A stretch of 64,000 bases of DNA from Chitinophagaceae bacterium (GTDB lineage Bacteria; Bacteroidota; Bacteroidia; Chitinophagales; Chitinophagaceae): NCBI GenBank assembly GCA_019745155.1, contig JAIETM010000001.1, forward strand, positions 124,001 through 188,000, given 5' to 3'. This document shows, piece after piece, positions 1-7,589 of this stretch. Numbering within the stretch: the first letter of the stretch is position 1; every line of letters starts with the position of its first letter. Below the pieces are notes generated by a model that saw only the letters and a program-made list of their open reading frames with translations, had not been told where the DNA came from and searched no databases. A program made the translations under genes and the position numbers.

Positions 1-333
1 CTACTACTGATATTTTTCTGCGTTTCTGCAGGTGGCTACAGTATTTATCTTATTGTAAACAGTGTTTTCAGTCCTGAAAGAAAGCAGAAAGCTTTAGAGA
101 TACAGCAAATGGATATTCCAAAGCACTTTAATAAATCGGGAGATGAAACCATAATGCCGGAGGCAACTATAGATGAACAAACTTATTTACAAATACAGGA
201 TTTTAGAAAATACATGGATAGTTTAAAATTGAACAGAACGAATGAATACGACAGCATTCTGCAAGCCCGGCCGGGTTTGATGGATAGTGTGCAGGTGCTG
301 GAACAAATTTATTTATCACAAAAACAAAAATGA
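1..333 (+). CDS. traL: Conjugative transposon protein TraL-like, 5' truncated by window edge
   Basis: The reading frame is open from base 1, so the start lies left of the window. The visible 110 residues begin inside a hydrophobic stretch (about residues 1-20), followed by a hydrophilic, charged tail. That matches the single-spanning inner-membrane TraL (DUF3989-like) proteins of Bacteroides-type conjugation systems, which have an N-terminal anchor and a short periplasmic part. It directly precedes traM and overlaps its start by 4 nt, so the two are probably translationally coupled. Assignment rests on size, topology and the position before traM, not on a motif. Confidence 0.65.
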   Translation, partial: LLLIFFCVSAGGYSIYLIVNSVFSPERKQKALEIQQMDIPKHFNKSGDETIMPEATIDEQTYLQIQDFRKYMDSLKLNRTNEYDSILQARPGLMDSVQVLEQIYLSQKQK

Positions 334-1616
334 AGTGTATGAGCAGTGTGCAAAGGTCGCAGGCCTTCCTGCGTAAAAGGAAAATGATGCTGGTGTTACC
401 GCTGCTGGTAATACCATTTCTCACAATGGCTTTTTGGGCATTAGGTGGAGGAAAGGGTAATGAACCCGTTATTGTAAACGAGCAAAAAGGCTTGAACCTA
501 AACCTTCCTGATGCTAAAATGAAAGATGAAAACCTTACTGATAAACTTAGTTTTTATGATAAGGCTGATAAAGACTCAGCCAAGCTGGAAGAATGGATGC
601 GGACAGACCCGTATTACCAACAGAAAGAAGATACAGGCTATAGTCCTGCAAACGAATTAGAACTACTTACGCAAAACTCGGCTTCCAAATACAACCAGCG
701 GCTCAATTCCTCGCCGTATGAAACATCGTCAAATAATCCTGAGCAAAAACTACTGCAAAAATTAGCATTGCTGCAAAAAGAAATCAATAAACAACCCGAA
801 ACTGAAACAGTAGCCAACAATGAAGTTTTATTGCCCAATCAGGATGATGAATTTTCAAATGAAGTGGACAGGCTGGAAAACATGATGTTGACCATGGATA
901 AAACCAATACCGGCGACCCTGAAATGCAGCAGCTCAACGGAACTTTGGAGAGAATATTAGACATACAGCGTCCGCAACGGGTAAAGGATAAACTCAGAGA
1001 AAAATCTTTGCAACATAAGCAGGTGGTATTTGCTGTAACCACTTCACCCAAACTGGCGAATGTAACGCTGATTGATACGATAAAGAAAAAACTAAACACC
1101 AGCAATCAATTCTACGGAGTAACAAAAGAGAGTGAAGAAACTATTGAGGGATTTGCAATTGAAGCGGTGGTACACAGTAGTCAGTCATTAGTAAACGGTG
1201 CTGTTATTCAGTTACGGCTTTCTACAGATGTTTTTATAAATGGTGTACTCATCCCGAAAGGAACACCTGTTAACGGAATTGCAACATTAAACAATGAGCG
1301 GCTGGAAGCAGAAATAAACTCCATCCGTTATAAAAATCAACTATTCCCTGTAAAAATGGAACTCTACGATTTGGATGGTTTACCTGGCATTTACATTCCT
1401 GGTTCTATCAGCCGGGATGTAGCGAAAAATTCCGCAGATAACAGTTTACAGTTGATGGAGCTTACCACACTTGACCCATCATTAAAAGCACAAGCCGCCG
1501 CCGCAGGCATTAATACAGCAAAGCAATTACTAACCCGTAAAGTGAAACAGGTTAAAGTGATGATTAAAGAAGGATATAAAGTTCTGCTGAAAGATAAAAA
1601 TACTGAAACTGATTAA
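330..1616 (+). CDS. traM: Conjugative transposon protein TraM
   Basis: A 428-residue protein with a basic N-terminus, one membrane span at about residues 19-38, a long low-complexity Asn/Glu/Lys-rich middle and a folded C-terminal part (about 230-420). This is the TraM layout of Bacteroidota type IV secretion machinery, in which TraM is a VirB10-like component linking the inner membrane to the outer-membrane complex. The start is fixed by the ATGA overlap with the preceding traL-like gene, and traN follows 21 nt downstream. The frame is intact over the full expected length. Confidence 0.85.
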   Translation: MKCMSSVQRSQAFLRKRKMMLVLPLLVIPFLTMAFWALGGGKGNEPVIVNEQKGLNLNLPDAKMKDENLTDKLSFYDKADKDSAKLEEWMRTDPYYQQKEDTGYSPANELELLTQNSASKYNQRLNSSPYETSSNNPEQKLLQKLALLQKEINKQPETETVANNEVLLPNQDDEFSNEVDRLENMMLTMDKTNTGDPEMQQLNGTLERILDIQRPQRVKDKLREKSLQHKQVVFAVTTSPKLANVTLIDTIKKKLNTSNQFYGVTKESEETIEGFAIEAVVHSSQSLVNGAVIQLRLSTDVFINGVLIPKGTPVNGIATLNNERLEAEINSIRYKNQLFPVKMELYDLDGLPGIYIPGSISRDVAKNSADNSLQLMELTTLDPSLKAQAAAAGINTAKQLLTRKVKQVKVMIKEGYKVLLKDKNTETD

Positions 1617-1637
1617 TGAACATAAAATAGTAAAGCA

Positions 1638-2402
1638 ATGAAAAGAATAATGAGTATGATTTGTGGGTGCCTTATAGCAATAATTAGTCTTGCACAAACA
1701 AAGTTGAATATTACAACTGACAAAACAACAAGCCTTGTATTTCCTTTCGCCATTAAGCATGTTGACAGGGGCACAAGCTCTGTACTGGCGCAGCAGGTAA
1801 AAGAAGCACCTGAAATATTATTAGTGAAAGCAGCCGAAAAAGACTTTACAGAAACAAACCTTAGTGTTGTTACAGATGACGGCAGCGTATATGCTTTTAC
1901 AGTTAATTATGATAGTAAACCTACTGTATGGGTACTTTATCTACCAGTAAACAGGACTGCTACTATCAGTTCTTATGCCAATATGATATTGGACAATGAA
2001 AGGACTATAAAAAAAATAAAAGATAAGAAATATAACATGTAGGCAGGCATCAGGGGAATTTACATTAAAGACAATATCATTTACTATCAGCTATACATCA
2101 AAAATGATGGCACAGTTGATTACGATGTGGACCTGCTTCGATTTTTTATTAAAGACAAAAAAAGAAGTAAAAGAACGGCAGTGCAGGAAGTGGAACAGAA
2201 GCCTGTTTACATCACAGGTAATCATAGTAAGATTAAAGGGAACAACTATTCAGTTTTTGTTGTGGCGCTGGAAAAATTCACCATACCTGACAAAAAGTAT
2301 TTGGCCGTTCAAATAACCGAGAAGAACGGCGGCAGGCATTTTCTGTTAAGAGTAAATAATAAGGCTATAATGAAGTCAAAGGTACTGCCCGATTTGAAAT
2401 GA
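1638..2402 (+). pseudogene. traN: Conjugative transposon TraN, interrupted by an in-frame TAG
   Basis: Residues 1-134 carry a signal peptide (ends near residue 19, LAQ) and the N-terminal TraN region. Codon 135 is TAG (2040-2042). The same frame stays open beyond it to 2402 and still encodes recognisable TraN sequence, including GIYIKDNIIYYQL and IKDKKRSKRTAVQEVE. Without the stop the product would be about 254 residues, close to the shorter TraN proteins. TraN is the VirB9-like outer-membrane-complex subunit that partners TraM. One base change explains the break. Either transfer by this element is disabled, the amber codon is suppressed, or this is a sequence error. The end overlaps the next gene by 4 nt. 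Confidence 0.8.
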
Positions 2403-3628
2403 TAACAGAACATCCCATAGCAGATGAAGTACTCGACCTGGTAACTATTGCATTATCAAAAGGTGAAAAGTACATGGCCTATAACAACAGCCTTTATTTT
2501 ATAGATGAGAGAGATGTACATTTTTTCAAAACAAGGGATGAAGCTGTTGAATTTGCAGAAAACAATATAAGTGACCGTGACAGGTTCGCTGTACTTCATT
2601 TCAATTCAGTAAAAGATATTTTGAATCAAATTCCATACGGGGAACAACTTCATCGCCAGCTAAATCTTGACCCTGATGCAAATGGATTATATAATAAAGA
2701 TGGCAATGATTTTACAGACGCATTAATAGACCATTTTGAATCACAGCAATTATCATTATTCGATAAACAATTAAAAACAAATTTTATGAACAATGAAAAT
2801 CTTCAGTATTTGAAAGACAACATCAAATACATGGGCTTTGGTGAAACACTTAAAGCAGAGTTGGAAAGAAACATGGGTGAAGGCAAGGGAGAATTTCAAT
2901 TGCACTTCAAAGCAGAAATTAACAAGAAACCATTTGAGGCCACACTCAATTTCCGAAAGTCCGATTCTACGGACATGTACTTTTTCAACAACTACAATGC
3001 TTCATTAGAAAAAAGCAATGGCGAGAAAAATGAGCAAACATTTTACCTGAACAAAGGGAAAGGTGTAACAGCAAAAGAAGCCTACAACCTGCTGGATGGC
3101 CGGGCTGTTCACAAAGACCTTACCACCAAAGAAGGCCAGCCATATAAAGCCTGGATACAGCTTGACTTTGAAAACAAAGACAAGAACAACAATTTTGAAG
3201 TAAAGCAGTTCCATGAAAACTATGGATATGATTTGAAAGCCGCTGTTGAAAAATTTGCAGTAGCAGAATTGAACGACCCTGAAAAAGCAAAGGCGCTGAT
3301 GCAATCACTGGAAAAAGGGAATGTACAATCTGTAACTATTGAAAAAGACGGTAGCAGCCATAAGATGTTTATGGAAGCTGACCCACAGTATAAAAAAGTT
3401 ACGATGTACGATTCAAACATGAAGATGGTTGCCAAAGAGTCGCTTGAGCAATACAAATCCGGTATTGATAAAGGCAGCAAAGAAGTAAAGGCAGGCCAGG
3501 AAAATGATAAAAAAAAAGAGTTGAAACAGGAGCCGAAGACTGAAAAGGAAAAGCTGGAGAAAAAGAATGGACAGAGCCTGCTGCCTAAAAAACGGGAAAG
3601 TAAAGGTAAAGGTTTGGGGGTGTCATAG
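2399..3628 (+). CDS. Element protein resembling DUF3945/DUF4099 family
   Basis: A 409-residue soluble protein with no signal peptide or membrane span. The middle (about residues 135-345) resembles the DUF3945-type proteins found on Bacteroidota mobile elements (for example KGEFQLHFKAEINKKPFEA and the later YNLLDGRAVHKDL). The N-terminal 110 residues contain a YIDERDVHFF-like stretch. The last 50 residues are very rich in Lys and Glu and end in a basic LLPKKRESKGKG tail. It starts in a 4-nt overlap with traN. Function is unknown; the basic tail suggests nucleic acid contact, which is inference. Confidence 0.6.
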   Translation: MITEHPIADEVLDLVTIALSKGEKYMAYNNSLYFIDERDVHFFKTRDEAVEFAENNISDRDRFAVLHFNSVKDILNQIPYGEQLHRQLNLDPDANGLYNKDGNDFTDALIDHFESQQLSLFDKQLKTNFMNNENLQYLKDNIKYMGFGETLKAELERNMGEGKGEFQLHFKAEINKKPFEATLNFRKSDSTDMYFFNNYNASLEKSNGEKNEQTFYLNKGKGVTAKEAYNLLDGRAVHKDLTTKEGQPYKAWIQLDFENKDKNNNFEVKQFHENYGYDLKAAVEKFAVAELNDPEKAKALMQSLEKGNVQSVTIEKDGSSHKMFMEADPQYKKVTMYDSNMKMVAKESLEQYKSGIDKGSKEVKAGQENDKKKELKQEPKTEKEKLEKKNGQSLLPKKRESKGKGLGVS

Positions 3629-3669
3629 TGCATCCCTAAACCATTTTAATAATTTTCAAATGTTGTGCA

Positions 3670-4425
3670 ATGAATATCCAGAATATATCGGAACTGAGTA
3701 AGCAGTTAGAGGTGCTTGGCTTTCACGATGCAGGTAGCTTACTGTTAAAACGAATCTGTTTTAAACCTGCTAATTTTTATCTGCTTCAGAGAGTGATTAA
3801 AGAAAAAGATACAATGCTTTTCAGTTTGTATTTTGAACTGTTACAAAAAACTGATAACTATCGTCTGCAATACTATGATGTAACGCTGCAAAAAGCAAAT
3901 GGCGGTTTAGCCTTGCCTGTTGATGGCGAAAACCCTGCAGAATTAGAAAAACAGATGGCGGCTATTGACTGGAAAAAAGCATTCAGCCTTGATGATAAAA
4001 AGTCATGGAACTCCGAAGACAAATCAACCTGGGAAACAGAATCGAGAATTTCAGGTATAATTGAAAGCCTTTCCATACTTGAAAAATCAGAACCGGGAAA
4101 AGTTATTGCATCTACATTGAAACAAAAGTTTTGGGCAGGTACGTTGCATCAGGAAATAGTTGGCTCAATCCGACTTGTTAAGAATAAAGCAGATGTTAAC
4201 CAGCGGTTCTATATTTCTGAAGATGGTAGTGGTATAACAACAGATGAGGCCTACCGCTTTCTGCAAAACAAATACATGGAAAAACAATTGCAGCTTAAAA
4301 GAAAGCAATCTGATAGTGGTGATGAATCAATTCCAGAAGAATCTAATGGTACATCAGGTAGTGGACTACTGAAGAAAAAGCGAATTGCAGGCAGAGGAAA
4401 ACGAAACAGAGTTAACCAGGATTAA
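3670..4425 (+). CDS. Uncharacterised conjugative-element protein with basic tail
   Basis: A 251-residue soluble protein without signal peptide. It resembles the preceding gene in overall plan: a folded N-terminal part, a region near residues 165-200 (NQRFYISEDGSGITTDEAYRFLQNKY) that parallels the FYLNKGKGVTAKEAYNLLDG motif of its neighbour, then a charged linker and a basic tail (LLKKKRIAGRGKRNR). The shared motif and tail suggest the two are distant relatives or partners. I do not recognise a catalytic motif. It sits in the same rightward operon, 41 nt after its neighbour and 5 nt before the next gene. Confidence 0.55.
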   Translation: MNIQNISELSKQLEVLGFHDAGSLLLKRICFKPANFYLLQRVIKEKDTMLFSLYFELLQKTDNYRLQYYDVTLQKANGGLALPVDGENPAELEKQMAAIDWKKAFSLDDKKSWNSEDKSTWETESRISGIIESLSILEKSEPGKVIASTLKQKFWAGTLHQEIVGSIRLVKNKADVNQRFYISEDGSGITTDEAYRFLQNKYMEKQLQLKRKQSDSGDESIPEESNGTSGSGLLKKKRIAGRGKRNRVNQD

Positions 4426-4430
4426 ACTGT

Positions 4431-4730
4431 ATGGACATCTTTCCACCACTAACAGGCTTTTATTCTGCTATAGCTGCCGATACCCGTATCGGCGCTTCGC
4501 ATATCAGCATTTACATGGCGCTACTGCAGCAATGGAATGTTACTGGTGGAAATAATCCAGTGAAAATCGAGAGAGCTTTAATTATGAAGGCCGCCAAAAT
4601 AAATGCCCGGCAGACCTACAACAAATGTATAAATCAGCTACAGGAATATGGTTATATAATTTATGAACCTTGTTCCAATCAGTTTGAGGCAAGTGTAATT
4701 CACTTGAAAAATATAGAAATGAAAACATAA
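4431..4730 (+). CDS. Small element protein, winged-helix-like
   Basis: A 99-residue protein without signal peptide. The middle (GASHISIYMALLQQW ... LIMKAAKINARQTYNKCINQLQEYGYI) reads like the helix-turn-helix and wing of small MarR- or replication-initiator-like folds, with a short recognition-helix candidate around residues 54-68. Comparable short proteins often lie just upstream of recombinase genes in Bacteroidota elements. A role in controlling excision or recombinase expression is plausible from position but not shown. It is preceded by only a 5-nt gap. Confidence 0.5.
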   Translation: MDIFPPLTGFYSAIAADTRIGASHISIYMALLQQWNVTGGNNPVKIERALIMKAAKINARQTYNKCINQLQEYGYIIYEPCSNQFEASVIHLKNIEMKT

Positions 4731-4751
4731 TAATAAACCAATTTCAATAAG

Positions 4752-4758
4752 AGGAGGT
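4752..4758 (+). promoter_or_regulatory. Canonical Shine-Dalgarno sequence
   Basis: AGGAGGT, 5 nt before the ATG at 4764. Other genes in the window lack such a site, in line with weak Shine-Dalgarno use in Bacteroidota, so this one decides the start of the small gene and probably drives the recombinase through coupling. Confidence 0.75.
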
Positions 4759-4763
4759 GTGAT

Positions 4764-4904
4764 ATGGCAAGTGTGAAACCGGAACAGGTAATTGAAATTT
4801 TAAAGAGGCATAATGTGAATATCTCATTGGAGCAGGCTGTCCTGATACTGGACTTTATGTTTAAATTTGCTAAGTTATCATTAACGCAAAACAGAGGCAC
4901 ATGA
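4764..4904 (+). CDS. 46-residue protein translationally coupled to the recombinase
   Basis: An ATG at 4764 lies 5 nt after a full Shine-Dalgarno sequence (AGGAGGT, 4752-4758), which is exceptional for this phylum and for this window. The frame runs 46 codons and its TGA overlaps the recombinase ATG as ATGA (4901-4904). The peptide is basic and helical in character (PEQVIEILKRH, LEQAVLILDFMFKFAKL), with no signal or clear membrane span. The strong ribosome site plus stop/start overlap argue that it is real and sets recombinase translation. Function unknown; an excision accessory factor or leader peptide are the obvious options. Confidence 0.7.
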   Translation: MASVKPEQVIEILKRHNVNISLEQAVLILDFMFKFAKLSLTQNRGT

Positions 4905-6523
4905 CAGCAGATTTATACATACGGGTGAGTACAGATGAGCAGGCTGACAAAGGCTACTCACAACGGGACCAGGAGGAACGTTTAAGGAAGTATTGCGAAA
5001 ACAACCAGATAAAAGTTAGGCAGGTAATTTTTGAAGACCATTCTGCAAAGACGTTTAACCGTCCTAAGTGGAATGGTTTATTGTTTGATTTAAAGAAGAA
5101 GAAAAATGCAGTTGATTTTGTTTTATTTTCTAAGTGGGATAGATTTAGCCGCAATGCAGGTGATGCTTACCAAATGATAAATATTCTTCGCAAGCTGGGT
5201 GTAGAACCACAGGCAATTGAACAACCATTAGATTTAGCAGTTCCGGAAAACAAGTTGATGCTTGCATTTTACCTGGCTGCACCTGAAGTTGAAAATGACC
5301 GCAGGGCATTGAATGTTTTACTTGGAATGAGAAAAGCAAAGAAAGAGGGCAGATGGATGGGAGTTGCACCAGTGGGCTATGCAAATAAAATAACAGAAGA
5401 TGGAAAAAAATACATAGCTCCTGTAGAACCAGAAGCAAGTATTATGAAATGGGTTTTTGAAACTCTTGCCGAAGGGCAGTTGAATATTGAGCAAATAATG
5501 AAACAAGCATTTCAAAAAGGGATAAAAACCTGTCGCTCTAATTTCTGGAATCTTTTACGTAACCCTGTCTATTGCGGCCGCATTTATCTTTCAGGATATA
5601 AAGAAGAGGAATCAAGGCATGTACAAGGTTTGCATCAGTCCATAATTTCAGAAGCACTTTTTTACGATGTGCAGGATTATTTGAATGGCAAGAAAAGAAC
5701 TTACAGGGCAAAAGTCGGGAGCATGGATGAACTTCAACTAAGGGGCTATCTCATTTGTCCAAAGTGCGGCAAGTTACTTACAGGCAGTGCTTCCAAGGGA
5801 AGAAATGGACGTTACTACTATTACCATTGTGTATCGTCATGTGGGGCCAGGTTCAAGGCTGAAAATGCAAATCAATTATTTTCAAGTGAGCTTAAAAAAT
5901 TAGTTCCTAAAGTCGGTATGACTGAAGTTTACAAAGTGGTTTTACAGGAAGAATTTAAAGCCCAAACAAAGTCACAGCGGGACGACCTAAGGCAAGTAAA
6001 GGATGCTTTGGAAAAAGCCAATACAGAGCTTACAAATGCCCGCAAATTACTTTTGGCAAACGAGATTGAGCCGTCAGAATACAGGTCAATAAAATCCGAT
6101 TATGAAAAGAAAATAACCGGGCTTGAATCAAAACTGATAGAATTGTCACAGGAAGGCAAAAGCATAGACCCCCTGCTCAATAAGGCTTTAGCAACATTAA
6201 CATCCTTAGATAAATTATACGAAAAGGCTGATAATAAAGCAAAGAGAGAGATTATCGGTTCGATATTCCCCGAAAAACTCGTTTTTGACGGATTTCAATA
6301 TCGAACCGCTCGACTCAATGAAGCTGTTCGGCTAATATATAGCCTAGGTAAGGGTTTTAGCCAAAATGAAAATGGACAAACCGAGTCAATTTTCGATTTG
6401 TCCACTTTAGTGCCCAGAACTGGATTCGAACCAGCACACCCTTGCGGGCGCTGCGACCTGAACACAGTGCGTCTACCAATTTCGCCATCTGGGCAGATAA
6501 ACCAGCATTGCTACAGGTTGTGA
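4901..6523 (+). CDS. Large serine recombinase (element integrase)
   Basis: A 540-residue site-specific recombinase. The N-terminal resolvase domain (about 1-150) has the nucleophile Ser10 in YIRVSTDEQ and the KWDRFSR motif (residues 78-84). The recombinase domain follows (about 150-260), then a zinc ribbon (Cys286, Cys289, Cys310, Cys314) and a coiled coil (about 355-425). This is the standard large serine integrase layout that inserts and excises the element. From about residue 504 on, the frame is antisense to the tRNA-Leu gene, so the last 37 residues (containing VPRTGFEPAHPC) come from the chromosome, not from the element. The native C-terminus would differ after excision. The start overlaps the upstream small gene. 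Confidence 0.93.
   Translation: MTADLYIRVSTDEQADKGYSQRDQEERLRKYCENNQIKVRQVIFEDHSAKTFNRPKWNGLLFDLKKKKNAVDFVLFSKWDRFSRNAGDAYQMINILRKLGVEPQAIEQPLDLAVPENKLMLAFYLAAPEVENDRRALNVLLGMRKAKKEGRWMGVAPVGYANKITEDGKKYIAPVEPEASIMKWVFETLAEGQLNIEQIMKQAFQKGIKTCRSNFWNLLRNPVYCGRIYLSGYKEEESRHVQGLHQSIISEALFYDVQDYLNGKKRTYRAKVGSMDELQLRGYLICPKCGKLLTGSASKGRNGRYYYYHCVSSCGARFKAENANQLFSSELKKLVPKVGMTEVYKVVLQEEFKAQTKSQRDDLRQVKDALEKANTELTNARKLLLANEIEPSEYRSIKSDYEKKITGLESKLIELSQEGKSIDPLLNKALATLTSLDKLYEKADNKAKREIIGSIFPEKLVFDGFQYRTARLNEAVRLIYSLGKGFSQNENGQTESIFDLSTLVPRTGFEPAHPCGRCDLNTVRLPISPSGQINQHCYRL
6372..6404 (-). terminator. Inverted repeat at the element edge, possible tRNA terminator
   Basis: TGGACAAA (6373-6380) and TTTGTCCA (6397-6404) form a perfect 8-bp inverted repeat with a 16-nt spacer. 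Read on the minus strand it lies 6 nt past the tRNA 3' end and is followed by TTTTCATTTT, so it could terminate the tRNA transcript. It could equally be a recombinase-binding arm of the attachment site, since it lies on the element side of the junction. Confidence 0.45.
6411..6440. other. Attachment-site side of the element/tRNA junction (limits uncertain)
   Basis: The element meets the chromosome at the 3' end of tRNA-Leu. The crossover core must lie in the 3' part of the tRNA gene or immediately beyond it, but the second copy lies outside the window, so its exact limits cannot be read here. Confidence 0.35.
6411..6494 (-). tRNA. tRNA-Leu (anticodon CAG)
   Basis: Reading the minus strand, an 84-nt cloverleaf can be folded. 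The acceptor stem is GCCCAGA with TCTGGGC and discriminator A. The D arm contains TTGGTAGACGC. The anticodon stem is CTGTG/CGCAG with loop TTCAGGT, giving anticodon CAG. A long variable arm (CGCCCGCAAGGGTG) is as expected for tRNA-Leu, and the T loop is TTCGAAT. CCA is not encoded. The gene is complete with an intact promoter, so insertion of the neighbouring element at its 3' end has preserved it. Confidence 0.95.
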
Positions 6524-6533
6524 TTCAGGGCTG

Positions 6534-6562
6534 CAAATATATAACCTGACCCGGTATTTCAA
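6534..6562 (-). promoter_or_regulatory. Promoter of tRNA-Leu
   Basis: On the minus strand TTG (6562-6560), an 18-nt spacer and TATATTTG (6541-6534) match the Bacteroidota TTG / TAnnTTTG promoter. Transcription would begin about 33 nt before the mature tRNA end. Confidence 0.7.
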
Positions 6563-6570
6563 AAATGTTT

Positions 6571-7551
6571 TTAGACCGCCAATAGGCTGCAACCACGGAT
6601 ATCACTGTTGTCTACCCTACCCAAAACCTCAAAACGACCGTCCGGATAAACGACACCTGCATCTTCTGTGGCAATAAAGGCACAACTATAGATATTGGCT
6701 AGATCAATGATGTTCAAAATACCCCTTCCCGCGCTTTGCACCAATAGCGGGTCCGATTCATCACGCACCAAGGCACGCATCCATGGAGCAGGCAACAAGA
6801 GCCCTTCTCCTTCTGCATAGGCCTGACTGAGTAATTCCGTCATGCCATACTCAGTTGCTACCTGCTTCAACCCTAGCTGCTTACACAAATAATGATGCAA
6901 TGCTTGTCGGGTTATTTCCTCTTTACGGCCCTTCATACCACCTGTTTCCATCACCATAGTATGTGGTAAATGCATAGGGAATGCTTCTGCGAAATCCATC
7001 AAGGCAAAGCTCACACCCAGTAGCAGAACTTTTTGTCCGGCTGCATTCAATCGCTGCAATTTCTCCGCTAAAGCAGGAAAATCATAGAGATAGAATCCAT
7101 TATCCGGATGCCCGCTCTGCTGCATCAACACTTCAGCCATCATTACCAATGAAGAACCCTTTCGCTCTAAATAAGCCGGCAATAAAGAAAGGATACACCA
7201 ATCTTTCGGCGAGCCAAACATGCGTTCAAATTGTTGCGTAAGGCTCTTTGTATACACAGATACATCAGCTACGTAATGCTTGCTGGTAGCACCTTTACCT
7301 GTTCCACTACTTTCGAAAACAATTGCTTCGCTTTTGTTCTCTGCAATCACTTGATGCGTCTTAAAAAAACTGATGGGCAAAAAAGGTATTGAGGCAACAC
7401 TATCCACCGCATGGGCATCTATTTGCATGTGATTACACCAATCCCGATACACAGTACAATGCAAATATTGGTATCGGAAAATATCCAGTGCCAGCTGATC
7501 AAAACCAGCGGGCTTTACTGAGAAAATATTGTTAACATCAATCAAGGGCAA
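6571..7551 (-). CDS. LuxE/PaaK-like acyl-protein synthetase family protein
   Basis: A 326-residue cytosolic protein of the LuxE acyl-protein synthetase family, a branch of the ANL adenylating enzymes. Visible features are the P-loop-like VFESSGTGKGATSKHY (about residues 78-93), METGGMKGRKEE (about 203-214) and TEYGMTELLSQAY (about 237-249). The latter two correspond to the acyl-adenylate binding segments. LuxE activates a fatty acid and passes it to a cysteine. Here there are no lux neighbours, so the acyl acceptor is unknown. In Bacteroidota such stand-alone genes are common. It is divergent from the lipoprotein gene. Confidence 0.75.
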   Translation of the reverse strand: MPLIDVNNIFSVKPAGFDQLALDIFRYQYLHCTVYRDWCNHMQIDAHAVDSVASIPFLPISFFKTHQVIAENKSEAIVFESSGTGKGATSKHYVADVSVYTKSLTQQFERMFGSPKDWCILSLLPAYLERKGSSLVMMAEVLMQQSGHPDNGFYLYDFPALAEKLQRLNAAGQKVLLLGVSFALMDFAEAFPMHLPHTMVMETGGMKGRKEEITRQALHHYLCKQLGLKQVATEYGMTELLSQAYAEGEGLLLPAPWMRALVRDESDPLLVQSAGRGILNIIDLANIYSCAFIATEDAGVVYPDGRFEVLGRVDNSDIRGCSLLAV

Positions 7552-7575
7552 TATGGATTGTCAGGCTGATTTGAG

Positions 7576-7583
7576 TACATTTG
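7576..7583 (+). promoter_or_regulatory. Predicted -7 promoter element
   Basis: TACATTTG matches TAnnTTTG and sits 7 nt before the ATG at 7590. The predicted transcription start coincides with that ATG, which would make the mRNA leaderless. A clear TTG at the expected distance is missing. Confidence 0.4.
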
Positions 7584-7589
7584 AAAAAA

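Larger units (their letters stand above)
1..6410. mobile_element. Terminal part of an integrative conjugative element (Tra type)
   Basis: All genes from the left edge to the tRNA-Leu gene read rightwards and belong to conjugation or recombination: traL end, traM, traN, element-specific unknowns and a serine recombinase at the extreme end. The recombinase frame crosses into the tRNA-Leu gene on the other strand, so the element abuts the 3' end of that tRNA. This arrangement (Tra genes in L-M-N order, integrase gene at the edge, tRNA as target) is typical of Bacteroidota conjugative elements. The other end and the second attachment site lie outside the window. Confidence 0.85.

Noticed and set aside
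6411-6523. VPRTGFEPAHPC-type tail of the recombinase as a protein domain
   Set aside because: It is the antisense reading of the tRNA-Leu gene, a well-known artefact of frames running into tRNA genes.
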